Source: Mesorhizobium sp. DCY119 (lineage in GTDB: Bacteria > Pseudomonadota > Alphaproteobacteria > Rhizobiales > Rhizobiaceae). Taken from it: 64,000 nucleotides of DNA. Both the position numbers and the translations under genes were made by a program. Location of the stretch: assembly GCF_003590645.1 (NCBI RefSeq), contig NZ_CP031834.1:2604501-2668500 (forward strand), in the 5' to 3' direction. This document shows positions 9,923-20,620 of the stretch, piece after piece; positions within the stretch are counted from its first letter, which is position 1; each line of letters starts with the position of its first letter. The notes beneath the pieces were generated by a model. It did not search any database, was not told the DNA's origin, and was given only the letters and a program-made list of their open reading frames with translations.

Positions 9923-11167
9923 CTAAGCGGGCTTGTGATGAGGCTGGAACAACCGGCCTTTTTCAGCAATCAGCACCATTATCAATGCAATCGCGGCAAC
10001 GCCGCAGAAGCCTGCCGCAAGAGGCGTCGTCGTGCCGTCGAAGGACTGGCCGATTGCCGCGCCGATTATTCCGCCGCCCAGAGTTTGCATGAAGCCCTGG
10101 ACCGAGGCGGCCGACCCGGCGATGTGACCGACCGGTTCCATCGACAGCGCGTTGAAGTTCGAGCCGATCCAGCCGAACTGGAACATCGCCGCCGCAAATA
10201 GCAGGACGAAGCCAACCAGCGGTACCTGGCCGAATAGCGACCAGACGAACCAGATCGTGCTGACGGTCAGAAATCCGATCAGCGCACCATGCGATAGCCG
10301 GCGCATGCCGACGCGCATGACCAGCCGGGAATTCAGGAACGAGGAAATCGCCATCATGCCGGCGATCGCAGCGAATATCACCGGGAACCAGACGCCCAGG
10401 CCATAAATGCCGACATAGACCTGCTGCGCGGAATTGATGAAGCCGAACAGCGCAGAAAAGATGATCGTCGATGCCAGCGTGTACCAGAGCGAGATGCGGT
10501 TGGTGAGCACGATGGCAAATGCCTGTCCGATCGCCGAGATCGTGAACGGACGACGATCCTCGGGGTGAAGCGTTTCGGGGAGGCGGAAGAATGCCCACAG
10601 CGAGATGAACAGCGCCCCCACGCCCATGCAGACGAAGATCATGTGCCAGTTGGCGAACAGCATGATCAACTGGCCGATGCTCGGTGCCACGACCGGGATA
10701 ACCATGAAGACCATGAAAATGAGTGACATGATCTCGGCCATGGCCCTGCCACCGAAGCGGTCGCGAACCATGGACACGGCAATCACGCGCGTCGAGGCGG
10801 CGCCAAAACCCTGGATCACGCGCAGTGCAAGAAGCGTTTCGAAATTGGGCGCGATGGCGGCGGCAAGTGCGGCAATGACGTAAATTCCAAGGCCGAAAAG
10901 CAAAGGGCCGCGTCGCCCGAACCGGTCGGAAGCGGGGCCGTAGCCGAGCAGGCCCAGCGCCATGCCGCCGAAATAGGCCGAGATCACATATTGCCGGTGG
11001 TTTTCATTGTCGACACCGAGGCTTGCGCCGATCTGCTGAAGTCCGGGCAGCATGATATCGATGGCAAGTGCGTTCAGCGCCATCAGTGCCGCGGCAAGGG
11101 CGATGAATTCCCATCGCGGAATAGAAAGTTTTTCGGCTTCCGGAGCCGGCGAAACATGTTGGTCCAT
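9923..11167 (-). CDS. Bcr/CflA family multidrug efflux MFS transporter
   Basis: A 414-aa inner-membrane antiporter of the major facilitator superfamily with about twelve hydrophobic segments. The N-terminal half has the drug-resistance motif A (GYGPASDRFGRRGPLL) and the Bcr-like opening ALNALAIDIMLPGLQQIG. It probably exports drugs or small metabolites in exchange for protons. The substrate cannot be told from sequence. It follows grxD on the same strand after a 120-base gap that contains two hairpins, so it is probably transcribed separately. Confidence 0.88.
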   Translation of the reverse strand: MDQHVSPAPEAEKLSIPRWEFIALAAALMALNALAIDIMLPGLQQIGASLGVDNENHRQYVISAYFGGMALGLLGYGPASDRFGRRGPLLFGLGIYVIAALAAAIAPNFETLLALRVIQGFGAASTRVIAVSMVRDRFGGRAMAEIMSLIFMVFMVIPVVAPSIGQLIMLFANWHMIFVCMGVGALFISLWAFFRLPETLHPEDRRPFTISAIGQAFAIVLTNRISLWYTLASTIIFSALFGFINSAQQVYVGIYGLGVWFPVIFAAIAGMMAISSFLNSRLVMRVGMRRLSHGALIGFLTVSTIWFVWSLFGQVPLVGFVLLFAAAMFQFGWIGSNFNALSMEPVGHIAGSAASVQGFMQTLGGGIIGAAIGQSFDGTTTPLAAGFCGVAAIALIMVLIAEKGRLFQPHHKPA

Positions 11168-11227
11168 GGTAAAATCCGTCAGTCAAAAACGAAAATGCGC
11201 CGTGGGCCGGCGCACTCGTTGCACAGA

Positions 11228-11283
11228 TCCCGCATTCGCGGGAGATGGATATTTACCGAGGCGGGGCTACCCCCGGTAGATAT
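11228..11283. repeat. Two hairpins between grxD and the MFS gene
   Basis: TCCCGC-attc-GCGGGA (11228-11243) is followed by the inverted repeat ATATTTACCG (11249-11258) / CGGTAGATAT (11274-11283), with one mismatch. They may end the grxD transcript or be an operator for the exporter. No T-run supports a classic terminator. Confidence 0.4.
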
Positions 11284-11287
11284 GGTC

Positions 11288-11620
11288 TCAGGCGGCCTTG
11301 GTGGTGACGCCCTTGCCTTCAAAGAGAGCCTGCAGCTCGCCGGCCTGGAACATCTCGCGGATGATATCGCAACCGCCGACAAACTCGCCCTTGACGTAAA
11401 GCTGCGGGATGGTCGGCCAGTTGGAATATTCCTTGATGCCCTGACGCAGTTCGTTGGAGGTCAGCACATCCACGCCCTTGTAGTCGACGCCGATGTAATC
11501 AAGAATCTGCACGACCTGTCCGGAAAAGCCGCACTGCGGGAAACCGGGCGTGCCCTTCATGAACAGCACGACGTCGTTGGTCTTGACCTCATTGGCGATG
11601 TAATCGTTGATTCCGCTCAT
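11288..11620 (-). CDS. grxD: Monothiol glutaredoxin, Grx4 family
   Basis: Binds and transfers [2Fe-2S] clusters with glutathione and works with BolA-type partners. The 110-aa protein carries the CGFS active site ([10 protein letters not shown]), the glutathione-contact [19 protein letters not shown] and the start [12 protein letters not shown]. The ATG at 11618-11620 is chosen over an earlier in-frame start. bolA lies upstream on the same strand, separated by an antisense phosphodiester glycosidase gene. Proximity of grxD and bolA is a recurrent theme because the proteins form heterodimers. Confidence 0.95.
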   Translation of the reverse strand: MSGINDYIANEVKTNDVVLFMKGTPGFPQCGFSGQVVQILDYIGVDYKGVDVLTSNELRQGIKEYSNWPTIPQLYVKGEFVGGCDIIREMFQAGELQALFEGKGVTTKAA

Positions 11621-11810
11621 CGGGTATCCTTTCACGCCTGTGGGAGCCAGGCTCAAATCATATGAATCAAATAAACCGATAGGCAGCCCGAAACAAGACC
11701 GGCAGTTGCCGTGATTCTATGGGCCATGGGCGGAAATCGGTCAATTTTGCTTTAGAAAAGAGCAAGATCGTGCCGATTCCTAATCGCATCCGCAGGACTG
11801 TTTGAGGTTC

Positions 11811-12608
11811 ATGAAACGCGCTCTTGCTGCAATTCTGCTTATCGCTGGGCTTGCGGCCCTGGCGATGCTCGTCTGGAGGCGACCCGAATCTCCAGCCGTG
11901 CCTCCGGTTTTTCAGAGCCAGGAACTGCCAAAGCCATGCCGCGAGCAGGATTTCGAGGGTATTGGCTACATCGTGTGTGCGATCGATCCGCACGCTTACG
12001 ATGTCGGGCTGTTCCATGATGGAGCGGACGGAAAACCATTTGGATCAGTGGATGCCTTCACCAGGGTGATGAAGGCGCAGGGCACGCCGGTGGAACTCGC
12101 CATGAATGCCGGCATGTATCATCGGGATCTTTCGCCGGTCGGGCTATATGTCGAGGGCGGACACATGACCGCGCCGCTCAATCTTTCGGATGGCGACGGT
12201 AATTTCTTCATGAAGCCGAATGGCGTGTTCGCGGTGACGAAAACAGGCCAAGCGTTGGTGATGGAGTCGGAAGCCTACGCTGCCGCGCGGCCGGACGTGC
12301 GCCTGGCTACCCAGTCAGGGCCAATGCTTGTGATTGATGGCGTCATTCATGCTCGCTTCGAGCCGAATGGAAGTTCACGCAATGTCCGTAACGGCGTTGG
12401 CGTCAGTGCCGACGGCAAGGCGATTTTCGTCATCGCCCGTTCGCCGGTCAGCTTCGGCTCGTTTGCGCGGCTGTTCAGTGACGAGTTGAAATGCCGCAAT
12501 GCGCTCTATTTCGACGGTTTCATCTCTGCCTTTTCGAACGGCAGCAAGCTTCTCGTTGGGAAGATCGATCCGGCGGGGCCAATTCTGGCGGTGTCAAGAA
12601 AACGCTAG
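11811..12608 (+). CDS. Phosphodiester glycosidase family protein (DUF2233/NAGPA-like), membrane anchored
   Basis: A 265-aa protein with an N-terminal hydrophobic segment (residues about 5-24) that serves as signal or anchor, so the domain is periplasmic. The body has family features AMNAGMYHRDLSPVGLYVEGG, NGVFAVT, LATQSGPMLVIDG, NVRNGVGVSADGKAIFVIA and ALYFDGFISAF. The family is related to the uncovering enzyme that removes N-acetylglucosamine from phosphodiesters. The bacterial substrate is unknown, perhaps a cell-wall or teichoic-like phosphodiester. It is encoded antisense between grxD and bolA. Confidence 0.82.
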   Translation: MKRALAAILLIAGLAALAMLVWRRPESPAVPPVFQSQELPKPCREQDFEGIGYIVCAIDPHAYDVGLFHDGADGKPFGSVDAFTRVMKAQGTPVELAMNAGMYHRDLSPVGLYVEGGHMTAPLNLSDGDGNFFMKPNGVFAVTKTGQALVMESEAYAAARPDVRLATQSGPMLVIDGVIHARFEPNGSSRNVRNGVGVSADGKAIFVIARSPVSFGSFARLFSDELKCRNALYFDGFISAFSNGSKLLVGKIDPAGPILAVSRKR

Positions 12609-12640
12609 CGTTCAATGCCCGAACGCGTCCGACATTGAAA

Positions 12641-12874
12641 TCATTCAGGAATGCTGGTCTGCAGGGCAAGCGCGTGTAGCACACCGCCCATGTTTCCCTT
12701 CAGGGCGTCATAGACCATCTGGTGCTGCTGGACGCGGCTCTTGCCGCGAAAGCTCTCGGCCACGACTTCCGCCGCGTAGTGATCGCCATCGCCGGCCAGG
12801 TCGCGAATCGTCACCTTGGCATCGGGAATGCCGTCCTTGATGAGTTTTTCGATGTCGTGTGCGTCCATTGCCAT
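12641..12874 (-). CDS. bolA: BolA family protein
   Basis: A 77-aa BolA/IbaG-type protein that partners monothiol glutaredoxin in iron-sulfur cluster handling. It has the family helix-turn region HYAAEVVAESFRGKSRVQQHQMVYDALKG with the conserved C-terminal histidine in LHALALQTS. The ATG at 12874 is preceded by GGGAG; an in-frame TTG 15 bases upstream is less likely. The gene lies 130 bases downstream of purL on the same strand. grxD follows after the antisense glycosidase gene. Confidence 0.92.
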   Translation of the reverse strand: MAMDAHDIEKLIKDGIPDAKVTIRDLAGDGDHYAAEVVAESFRGKSRVQQHQMVYDALKGNMGGVLHALALQTSIPE

Positions 12875-13004
12875 AAGGCGGTCTCCCAATACGTCTGTCC
12901 CCGTCAGATATGGCGGCTGGGGCAGTGAAGGTCAATCGTTTCGCCCTATGCCATGGGCGTCGTAGAGCGAACCTGGCAACAGCTGCCGGCGCGAACAGCG
13001 GGGA

Positions 13005-15221
<2,217 letters not shown>

Positions 15222-15324
15222 GATGGCCAGCGGATTCCTTGGGGCGTCGAAAAATAGCTCAATAGCGCAAGCCGCCGCCGGGATATACCGCAAAAGGCCG
15301 AAAATTCACCGGGAAGATGGAGCT

Positions 15325-16743
15325 TTAGCCAAAGCTGTCATAACCCGCACGGCCTTCATCGAGAAGGCGACGGATTGCCGCCAGTCCGTCAGCGACGTCC
15401 TGACGGTTTTGCGGGGCCGAAATGCCGACGCGAACACGGTGAAAGACGCGGTCGGAGCGCCCGGCCTTGAACTCGTCCTCATCGTCTATGAGCACGCCCT
15501 GCTCGTAAGCGGCGTTCTTGAACGTTCCAGAATGCCATGGCTCCGGCACGGACAGCCAGCAGAAGGGCACGCCATCATTGGAGGTGAAATCATGGCCGGC
15601 AAGCGTAGAGCGGGCTATCGCCAGGCGCGCATTGATTTCTGCCAGCGACCGCGCACGGATTGCGGCGGCCTCGCCGGACAGCACGAGCTGCGCGCAGAGC
15701 TCTGCAAGCAGAAACGGCATTCCGCCGGTCGTCATCTTGTGCGCGACGCGGACGCGATGCCGGTAATTGGGCGGGCAGGAGATCCAGCCGCCACGAACGC
15801 CCGCCGCGACCGACTTGGAAAGGCCGCCAACCACGAAAGTGCGTTCCGGCGCGAATTCGGCAAGAAGCGGCGTCGGGTCGTCGGTCAAGGCACCGTAGAG
15901 ATCGTCTTCGATCAGAAGGACATTGTATCGCCGCGCGATATCGGCGATCGCCGCGCGCCTTTCCCTGGGCATGATGGCGCCGGTAGGGTTCTGGCCCGTC
16001 GGCATCAGAAAGGCCATGGCCGGATGCTTCTGCGCGCAGACGCGCTCGAAATCGTCAGGATCGACGCCGTTCTCATCCGATTCCACCAGGGCCATGCGTC
16101 GGCCGACAAGCCCGGCGCTCCTTGCGATCTGCGTGTAGGTCACGTGTTCGAAAAGTATGTAATCGCCAGGAGAGGTGAGGGCCGATATGGCCGAAATCAC
16201 CGCTGCATGGGCGCCGAGCGTCGGCACGATGCTGTCCGCCTGCGGATTGAAGCCATTGCGCGACAGCCAGCGCCGTCCTGCTTCGAACCAGTGGTCGGGG
16301 AATGATCTCGTATAGCTGGCGACCTCCTGCGGGTGATCGCGGGTGATTGCCGACAGGATCGTCTCGATTATCTTGCCCTGTCCGACATCCGGGGCAGCGG
16401 TGCTGTCGAAGCGCAGTTTTCCGATCGGCGGCTCTGCGAGGCGCGTGCCCTCCCTTGGCGCGACGGCAGGTATCTCGATGTTGTCGTTCGCATCCAGGCC
16501 ACGCCCCAACACATATGTTCCACGCCCGACTTCTCCGCTGACAAGGCCGCGCTCGCGCAAAAGCGCATAGGCGCGGCCCACGGTGCCGATGGTTACGCCG
16601 ATGTCGTAGGCGAGGTTTCTCTGCGGCGGCAGTTTTTCGCCGGCGGGCAATGTGCCGGCACCAATGTCGGATTCGATCCTGTCGGCCAGGCGCAGATAGA
16701 GCGGGCCAGAACCTTCGGAGAGATTGGGGAGCCAATTTGTCAT
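15325..16743 (-). CDS. MocR/GabR family regulator (GntR domain fused to PLP aminotransferase fold), YjiR-like
   Basis: A 472-aa fusion of an N-terminal GntR winged helix (GPLYLRLADRIESDIGAGTLPAGEKLPPQRNLAYDIGVTIGTVGRAYALLRERGLV) and a fold-type I aminotransferase domain. The PLP lysine sits in VGGLSKSVAAGVRGGW, and LMPTGQNPTGAIMP and IEDDLYGALTDD are the usual cofactor contacts. Such proteins sense PLP or an amine and control a neighbouring gene. A divergent DUF1127 gene starts 82 bases away with a 9-base inverted repeat between them. The pairing matches the yjiR/yjiS neighbourhood known from E. coli. Confidence 0.9.
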   Translation of the reverse strand: MTNWLPNLSEGSGPLYLRLADRIESDIGAGTLPAGEKLPPQRNLAYDIGVTIGTVGRAYALLRERGLVSGEVGRGTYVLGRGLDANDNIEIPAVAPREGTRLAEPPIGKLRFDSTAAPDVGQGKIIETILSAITRDHPQEVASYTRSFPDHWFEAGRRWLSRNGFNPQADSIVPTLGAHAAVISAISALTSPGDYILFEHVTYTQIARSAGLVGRRMALVESDENGVDPDDFERVCAQKHPAMAFLMPTGQNPTGAIMPRERRAAIADIARRYNVLLIEDDLYGALTDDPTPLLAEFAPERTFVVGGLSKSVAAGVRGGWISCPPNYRHRVRVAHKMTTGGMPFLLAELCAQLVLSGEAAAIRARSLAEINARLAIARSTLAGHDFTSNDGVPFCWLSVPEPWHSGTFKNAAYEQGVLIDDEDEFKAGRSDRVFHRVRVGISAPQNRQDVADGLAAIRRLLDEGRAGYDSFG

Positions 16744-16791
16744 GGTGACAATTTTCTACATTGTTTTTTGAATCGAGTCAATGCAGTTGAA

Positions 16792-16844
16792 TTGTATCTA
16801 CTAACGAGACTCTTTGAGCGAAATTATGGGTACAATAGATACAA
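16792..16844. promoter_or_regulatory. Inverted repeat TTGTATCTA / TAGATACAA, candidate MocR operator
   Basis: Perfect 9-base arms lie at 16792-16800 and 16836-16844, 35 bases apart, in the divergent region between the MocR gene and the DUF1127 gene. The right arm sits in a direct repeat (TACAAT at 16831 and 16841) just after the proposed DUF1127 start codon. MocR proteins typically bind directly repeated or dyad sites of this type. Confidence 0.5.
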
Positions 16845-17065
16845 TCCGGAGTGGCTCAGCCCTTCGGGATTCTTCAGCCGGGAAGTCGGACTATCTCCGC
16901 AGGTTCAGCACAACTGTGCTTCGGTTCATCGATTGGCTGGAAATGCGCTTGGAAAAGCGGCGTAGCAGGCTGGCGCTTATGGAACTGACCGACGCGCAGC
17001 TTGCCGATATTGGTATTTCAAGAGGCGAAGCCTATCGCGAAGGCATCCGCTCTTTCCTCGATTGA
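16826..17065 (+). CDS. DUF1127 (YjiS-like) small protein
   Basis: A 79-aa protein whose C-terminal 45 residues are the DUF1127 domain (RFIDWLEMRLEKRRSRLALMELTDAQLADIGISRGEAYREG). Members are small basic proteins abundant in alphaproteobacteria; some take part in phosphate or RNA-related regulation, but no general function is known. The ATG at 16826 is used; a TTG 12 bases upstream is possible, and an internal start is possible too because the candidate MocR operator extends past this ATG. It is divergent from the MocR regulator, its likely controller. Confidence 0.8.
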   Translation: MGTIDTIRSGSALRDSSAGKSDYLRRFSTTVLRFIDWLEMRLEKRRSRLALMELTDAQLADIGISRGEAYREGIRSFLD

Positions 17066-17100
17066 ATCGCTGATCGGGGACGTAGGTTTCTGGCGTTTGG

Positions 17101-17514
17101 TCAGGCCGCGCTGCCGCAGGCATTGTTGCCGCTAGACCAGCGCGTCAGATCGGCGTGGATGCGAGCTCCGATGGGCTCCGACATCAGCGGGCCGAAGGAT
17201 TCGACCCGGCTCGAATTACCGCGAGCCTGCACGACAAGCAGGGGAAGCCCGCCATAGTTCTTGGCCGGCACCAGCAGGAAGCGCGGTGTGCCGCCGAAGG
17301 CATTGAGCTCGTTGGCGAGACGATAGGACTTGAAGGCCGGATCCTTGCTGGCGAACCAGCATTTGTGGGCGGCGATTGCGACGGTTTCCATCGCAAGCAA
17401 GGATGCGCTCTTGCCCGAGCCAACCGATGGCGTCGACGGCTTCGATCCGGACTGGCAGGCAGAGAGCGCCAGCAGCGACGAAAGAGCCACCGTCAGAATG
17501 CGAAAATTCTTCAT
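17101..17514 (-). CDS. Predicted lipoprotein, function unknown
   Basis: A 137-aa protein with a lipoprotein signal (MKNFRILTVALSSLLALSAC) whose lipobox cysteine is residue 20, so it should be lipidated and held at a membrane in the periplasm. The rest, including HKCWFASKDPAFKSYRLANELNAFGGTPRFLLVPAKNYGGLPLLVV, matches no family I recognise; three cysteines remain in the mature protein. It lies 80 bases downstream of purQ on the same strand and may be co-transcribed with the purine genes. Confidence 0.75.
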   Translation of the reverse strand: MKNFRILTVALSSLLALSACQSGSKPSTPSVGSGKSASLLAMETVAIAAHKCWFASKDPAFKSYRLANELNAFGGTPRFLLVPAKNYGGLPLLVVQARGNSSRVESFGPLMSEPIGARIHADLTRWSSGNNACGSAA

Positions 17515-17593
17515 GCGCCGACGCCCGCCGTTTCGAATCGTTGATTTTGATCAGTAAGATACAGGAAGAAACGAAGAACTCTACGCTGGGTTC

Positions 17594-18286
17594 TCAAGCG
17601 TCGGCCAGCGCTGGCTGGCTTGACGACCCGCGCAAGGCGCTCTCGAACAGCGCCCGGCCATCGCTGCCGCCATGGGCTGCCTCGATCAGGTTTTCGGGAT
17701 GCGGCATCAGGCCGAGCACGTTGCCACGGTCATTGACGATGCCGGCGATGTCGTTGATCGAGCCGTTGGGATTGGTGCCTTCTGCGTAGCGGAAGACGAC
17801 CTGGCCCTCGCCTTCTATGCGGGCAAGCGTGTCTGCATCGGCAAAGTAGTTGCCGTCGTGATGCGCTACGGGGCTGCGGATGATCTGGTTTGGCTTGTAG
17901 CCACGGGTGAAGGCCGTGTTGGCATTGGCGACCTGAAGCTTGACCTCGCGGCAGACGAACTTCAGCGACGCGTTGCGCATCAACGCGCCGGGCAGCATGC
18001 CGGCCTCTACGAGAATCTGGAAACCGTTGCAGACGCCGATGACCGTAACGCCCTTGGCCGCCTTGTCGGCGATAGCGCGCATCACCGGCATGCGCGCCGC
18101 AATGGCGCCACACCGCAGATAGTCGCCATAAGAGAAGCCGCCGGGAATGGCGATCAGGTCGACATCCGGAATTTCGGTGTCGGTCTGCCAGACTGTGACG
18201 GGCGCTTTGCCCGAAATCTTGGTCAGCGCCGCGATCATGTCGCGGTCACGATTGAGGCCGGGGAGGACGACGACGGCTGATTTCAT
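17594..18286 (-). CDS. purQ: Phosphoribosylformylglycinamidine synthase subunit PurQ (glutaminase)
   Basis: The glutamine amidotransferase subunit that supplies ammonia to PurL in purine synthesis. The 230-aa class I glutaminase has the nucleophile cysteine in [21 protein letters not shown], the oxyanion region [14 protein letters not shown], and the His-Glu pair in [11 protein letters not shown]. It follows a secreted hypothetical gene by 8 bases and belongs to the purC-purS-hypothetical-purQ operon. The start [10 protein letters not shown] is standard. Confidence 0.97.
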   Translation of the reverse strand: MKSAVVVLPGLNRDRDMIAALTKISGKAPVTVWQTDTEIPDVDLIAIPGGFSYGDYLRCGAIAARMPVMRAIADKAAKGVTVIGVCNGFQILVEAGMLPGALMRNASLKFVCREVKLQVANANTAFTRGYKPNQIIRSPVAHHDGNYFADADTLARIEGEGQVVFRYAEGTNPNGSINDIAGIVNDRGNVLGLMPHPENLIEAAHGGSDGRALFESALRGSSSQPALADA

Positions 18287-18294
18287 GATTGGAG

Positions 18295-18840
18295 CTACCG
18301 AACGATTTGTGGTGCGATGTGTTTGAAGGCGAGCTTGCCGACACGCGCAGCTTCCTTGCGGCTGCCGGCAATATTACGCATCAGAAGCAGCTTGCCGTCC
18401 TGATAGATGGTGTAGGTCGCCGCATAGGTGCTATCGGCGATCTTGACGTCGCTGACGAAGCCCACGGCACCCTTGAGGTTGGCGGGTTTGATGCTGTAGC
18501 AACTGCTGCCGCGCGAAACTGCGTTCTGCTTGCAGATATCGAGCATCGTCTTGGCGGTCGTCTTGCCGCTTCTGATGTTGCTCTCCGTGCCGGCCGGGCC
18601 GCGGGAAAGCTGCAAATCCATGGCGACGAAACCGTCGCATTTCTCGCAGGCGATCGTGAGGCGGTCGCGCTCTTTCTTGACGGACCATTCGCCGGCCGGG
18701 AATGCGCCAACGTCGACCTTGCGAAGATCGGACAGCAGCATGTCGGCACTTGCGGATTGCGCACCCGCCAATAAGGCAACAAACGCTGCAGCTGACAGCT
18801 TCGTCAGGATGCGCGTTCCTATCGCCAGCCGCGCCTTCAT
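18295..18840 (-). CDS. Secreted protein of unknown function embedded between purS and purQ
   Basis: A 181-aa protein with a Sec signal peptide (cleavage expected near residue 32, SASA-D), so it is periplasmic or exported. The mature part has a CxxC pair (ACEKCDG, residues 65 and 68) and two more cysteines (DICKQ, SSCYS), which suggests disulfides. It resembles uncharacterised invasion-associated-locus-B-like secreted proteins in general layout, but I cannot assign a family. Its ATG begins at the base right after the purS stop codon, and purQ starts 8 bases after its stop, so it is tightly within the purine operon. Confidence 0.82.
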   Translation of the reverse strand: MKARLAIGTRILTKLSAAAFVALLAGAQSASADMLLSDLRKVDVGAFPAGEWSVKKERDRLTIACEKCDGFVAMDLQLSRGPAGTESNIRSGKTTAKTMLDICKQNAVSRGSSCYSIKPANLKGAVGFVSDVKIADSTYAATYTIYQDGKLLLMRNIAGSRKEAARVGKLAFKHIAPQIVR

Positions 18841-19083
18841 CTACCGCAGTTCCACCGCGTAGTTCTCGATAACGGTGTTAGCCAGAAGCTTGTCGCACAT
18901 GGCGTTGAGGTCGGCTTCCACCTTCGCCTTGTCGGTGCTGTCGACCTCTATGTCGAAGACTTTGCCTTGGCGGACCGAGCCGACGCCGCCGAAGCCGAGT
19001 GCGTCGAGCGCATGTTCGATGGCCTTACCCTGCGGGTCCAGCACGCCATTCTTGAGTGTAACGGTTACACGGGCTTTGATCAC
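18841..19083 (-). CDS. purS: Phosphoribosylformylglycinamidine synthase subunit PurS
   Basis: A small 80-aa subunit that bridges PurQ and PurL in the FGAM synthase complex. MIKARVTVTLKNGVLDPQGKAIEHALDALGF and VRQGKVFDIEVD are the family signature. It lies 68 bases after purC and is abutted directly by the secreted hypothetical gene, which precedes purQ. Confidence 0.96.
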   Translation of the reverse strand: MIKARVTVTLKNGVLDPQGKAIEHALDALGFGGVGSVRQGKVFDIEVDSTDKAKVEADLNAMCDKLLANTVIENYAVELR

Positions 19084-19151
19084 GGCCGCTTGTCTCCGGA
19101 TATTTGCGTGGAAATGATGCGGCGCGAAAGCTGGCTTCCGCGCCGTTATGC

Positions 19152-19919
19152 TCAGTGTTTTACGAGAACCGGGCCGGTCGGGCGCGGCGTTTCGTTTTCA
19201 TTCATGATGCCAAGACGGCGGGCGACTTCCTGGTAAGCCTCGACCAGTCCGCCCATGTCGCGGCGGAAACGGTCCTTGTCCATCTTTTCCTGGGTGTTCA
19301 CGTCCCACAGGCGGCAGCTGTCCGGCGAAATCTCGTCAGCCACGACGATGCGCATCATGTCGCCTTCGTAGAGGCGGCCACATTCGATCTTGAAATCGAC
19401 GAGCTGGATGCCGACGCCGAGGAAGAGGCCGGAGAGGAAGTCGTTGACGCGGATGGCGAGTGCCATGATGTCATCGATTTCCTGCGGGCTCGCCCAGCCG
19501 AAAGCCGTGATGTGCTCTTCCGACACCATCGGATCGTCGAGCGCGTCGGCCTTGTAGTAGAATTCGATGATCGAGCGGGGCAGGACCGTGCCTTCCTCAA
19601 TGCCGAGGCGCTTGGCCAGCGATCCTGCAGCGATGTTGCGGACCACGACTTCCAGCGGGATGATCTCGACTTCGCGGATCAGCTGCTCGCGCATGTTGAG
19701 CCGGCGGATGAAGTGCGTCGGGATGCCCATGCGGTTCAGATGGGTGAAGATGTGCTCGGAAATACGGTTGTTGAGCACGCCTTTGCCGTCCACCACTTCA
19801 TGCTTCTTCTTGTTGAAGGCGGTAGCGTCGTCCTTGAAAAACTGGATAAGCGTCCCCGGCTCAGGACCCTCATAGAGGATCTTGGCCTTGCCTTCATATA
19901 TGCGGCGGCGATTTTTCAT
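19152..19919 (-). CDS. purC: Phosphoribosylaminoimidazole-succinocarboxamide synthase
   Basis: Joins aspartate to CAIR with ATP to give SAICAR in purine synthesis. The 255-aa length is typical. It starts [18 protein letters not shown] and has [26 protein letters not shown] and [14 protein letters not shown], the family signatures for nucleotide binding and catalysis. The ATG at 19919 is used; the frame is open 17 codons upstream, without family sequence. It is the first gene of the purC-purS-hypothetical-purQ operon and divergent from the ATPase zeta gene. Confidence 0.97.
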   Translation of the reverse strand: MKNRRRIYEGKAKILYEGPEPGTLIQFFKDDATAFNKKKHEVVDGKGVLNNRISEHIFTHLNRMGIPTHFIRRLNMREQLIREVEIIPLEVVVRNIAAGSLAKRLGIEEGTVLPRSIIEFYYKADALDDPMVSEEHITAFGWASPQEIDDIMALAIRVNDFLSGLFLGVGIQLVDFKIECGRLYEGDMMRIVVADEISPDSCRLWDVNTQEKMDKDRFRRDMGGLVEAYQEVARRLGIMNENETPRPTGPVLVKH

Positions 19920-20189
19920 CTTATTTTTCTCTGGATTCAAGGGCTGTCGGCACGTAACCGGTCCCTTCATATCGCGCGCGAAACGCGGCGGTTGTGGGTT
20001 TCATGCGGTCTCTATCGCAAACGCAGCCATTGCTCAATCAGCAAATCCTCTCAATCAACCGCTTTCCCATACGAAATGCCGCACCGCAGGCTATAACAGC
20101 GCATATTGACCCGGACGCCGCCTTTTGGTTTGTGCTGGTACAACCCATATTCAACATCACGAATCGATATCAGATCCGGAGGATTTGCC

Positions 20190-20510
20190 ATGAGCAGCAT
20201 GAAGGACCGCGAAGAAGGCTTCGAAAAGAAGTTCGCGATGGACGAAGAACTGCGGTTCAAGGCGACTGCACGGCGCAATAAGCTGCTGGGCCTGTGGGCT
20301 GCCGAGAAGCTTGGCAAGACCGGTGCCGATGCGGACGCCTATGCCAAGGAGGTGGTGATTTCCGATATTGAGGAAGCAGGCGATCACGACGTGTTCCGCA
20401 AGATACGCAAGGATTTCGATGCCGCCGGCGTCGAGCAGTCCGACCACCAGATCCGCCGCACCATGGACGAATTGCTGGCGACTGCGGCCGAGCAGATCAT
20501 GAACTCCTGA
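20190..20510 (+). CDS. F1-ATPase inhibitor subunit zeta (DUF1476)
   Basis: A 106-aa soluble protein of the alphaproteobacterial zeta family, which binds the F1 sector of ATP synthase and blocks ATP hydrolysis. The N-terminal inhibitory segment MSSMKDREEGFEKKFAMDEELRFKATARRNKLLGLWAAE is highly conserved; the C-terminal part is a helical bundle (RRTMDELLATAAEQIM). The ATG is preceded by CCGGAGGA. The gene is monocistronic with its own terminator. The role is known from Paracoccus zeta; strength of inhibition varies among Rhizobiales. Confidence 0.92.
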   Translation: MSSMKDREEGFEKKFAMDEELRFKATARRNKLLGLWAAEKLGKTGADADAYAKEVVISDIEEAGDHDVFRKIRKDFDAAGVEQSDHQIRRTMDELLATAAEQIMNS

Positions 20511-20535
20511 CGCCTTCCCGGCGTTGGCCCAAATG

Positions 20536-20567
20536 AACCGCCCGCATGACGGGCGGTTTTTCTTTGC
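20536..20567 (+). terminator. Intrinsic terminator after the ATPase zeta gene
   Basis: The ACCGCCCG / CGGGCGGT stem with a four- to five-base loop is followed by TTTTTCTTT, 25 bases after the stop codon. Confidence 0.9.
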
Positions 20568-20620
20568 CTTGGCGGAAGTTTCCGGGTGAGATGAACCGGG
20601 AAATTTCGAGGAGCCGCTTC

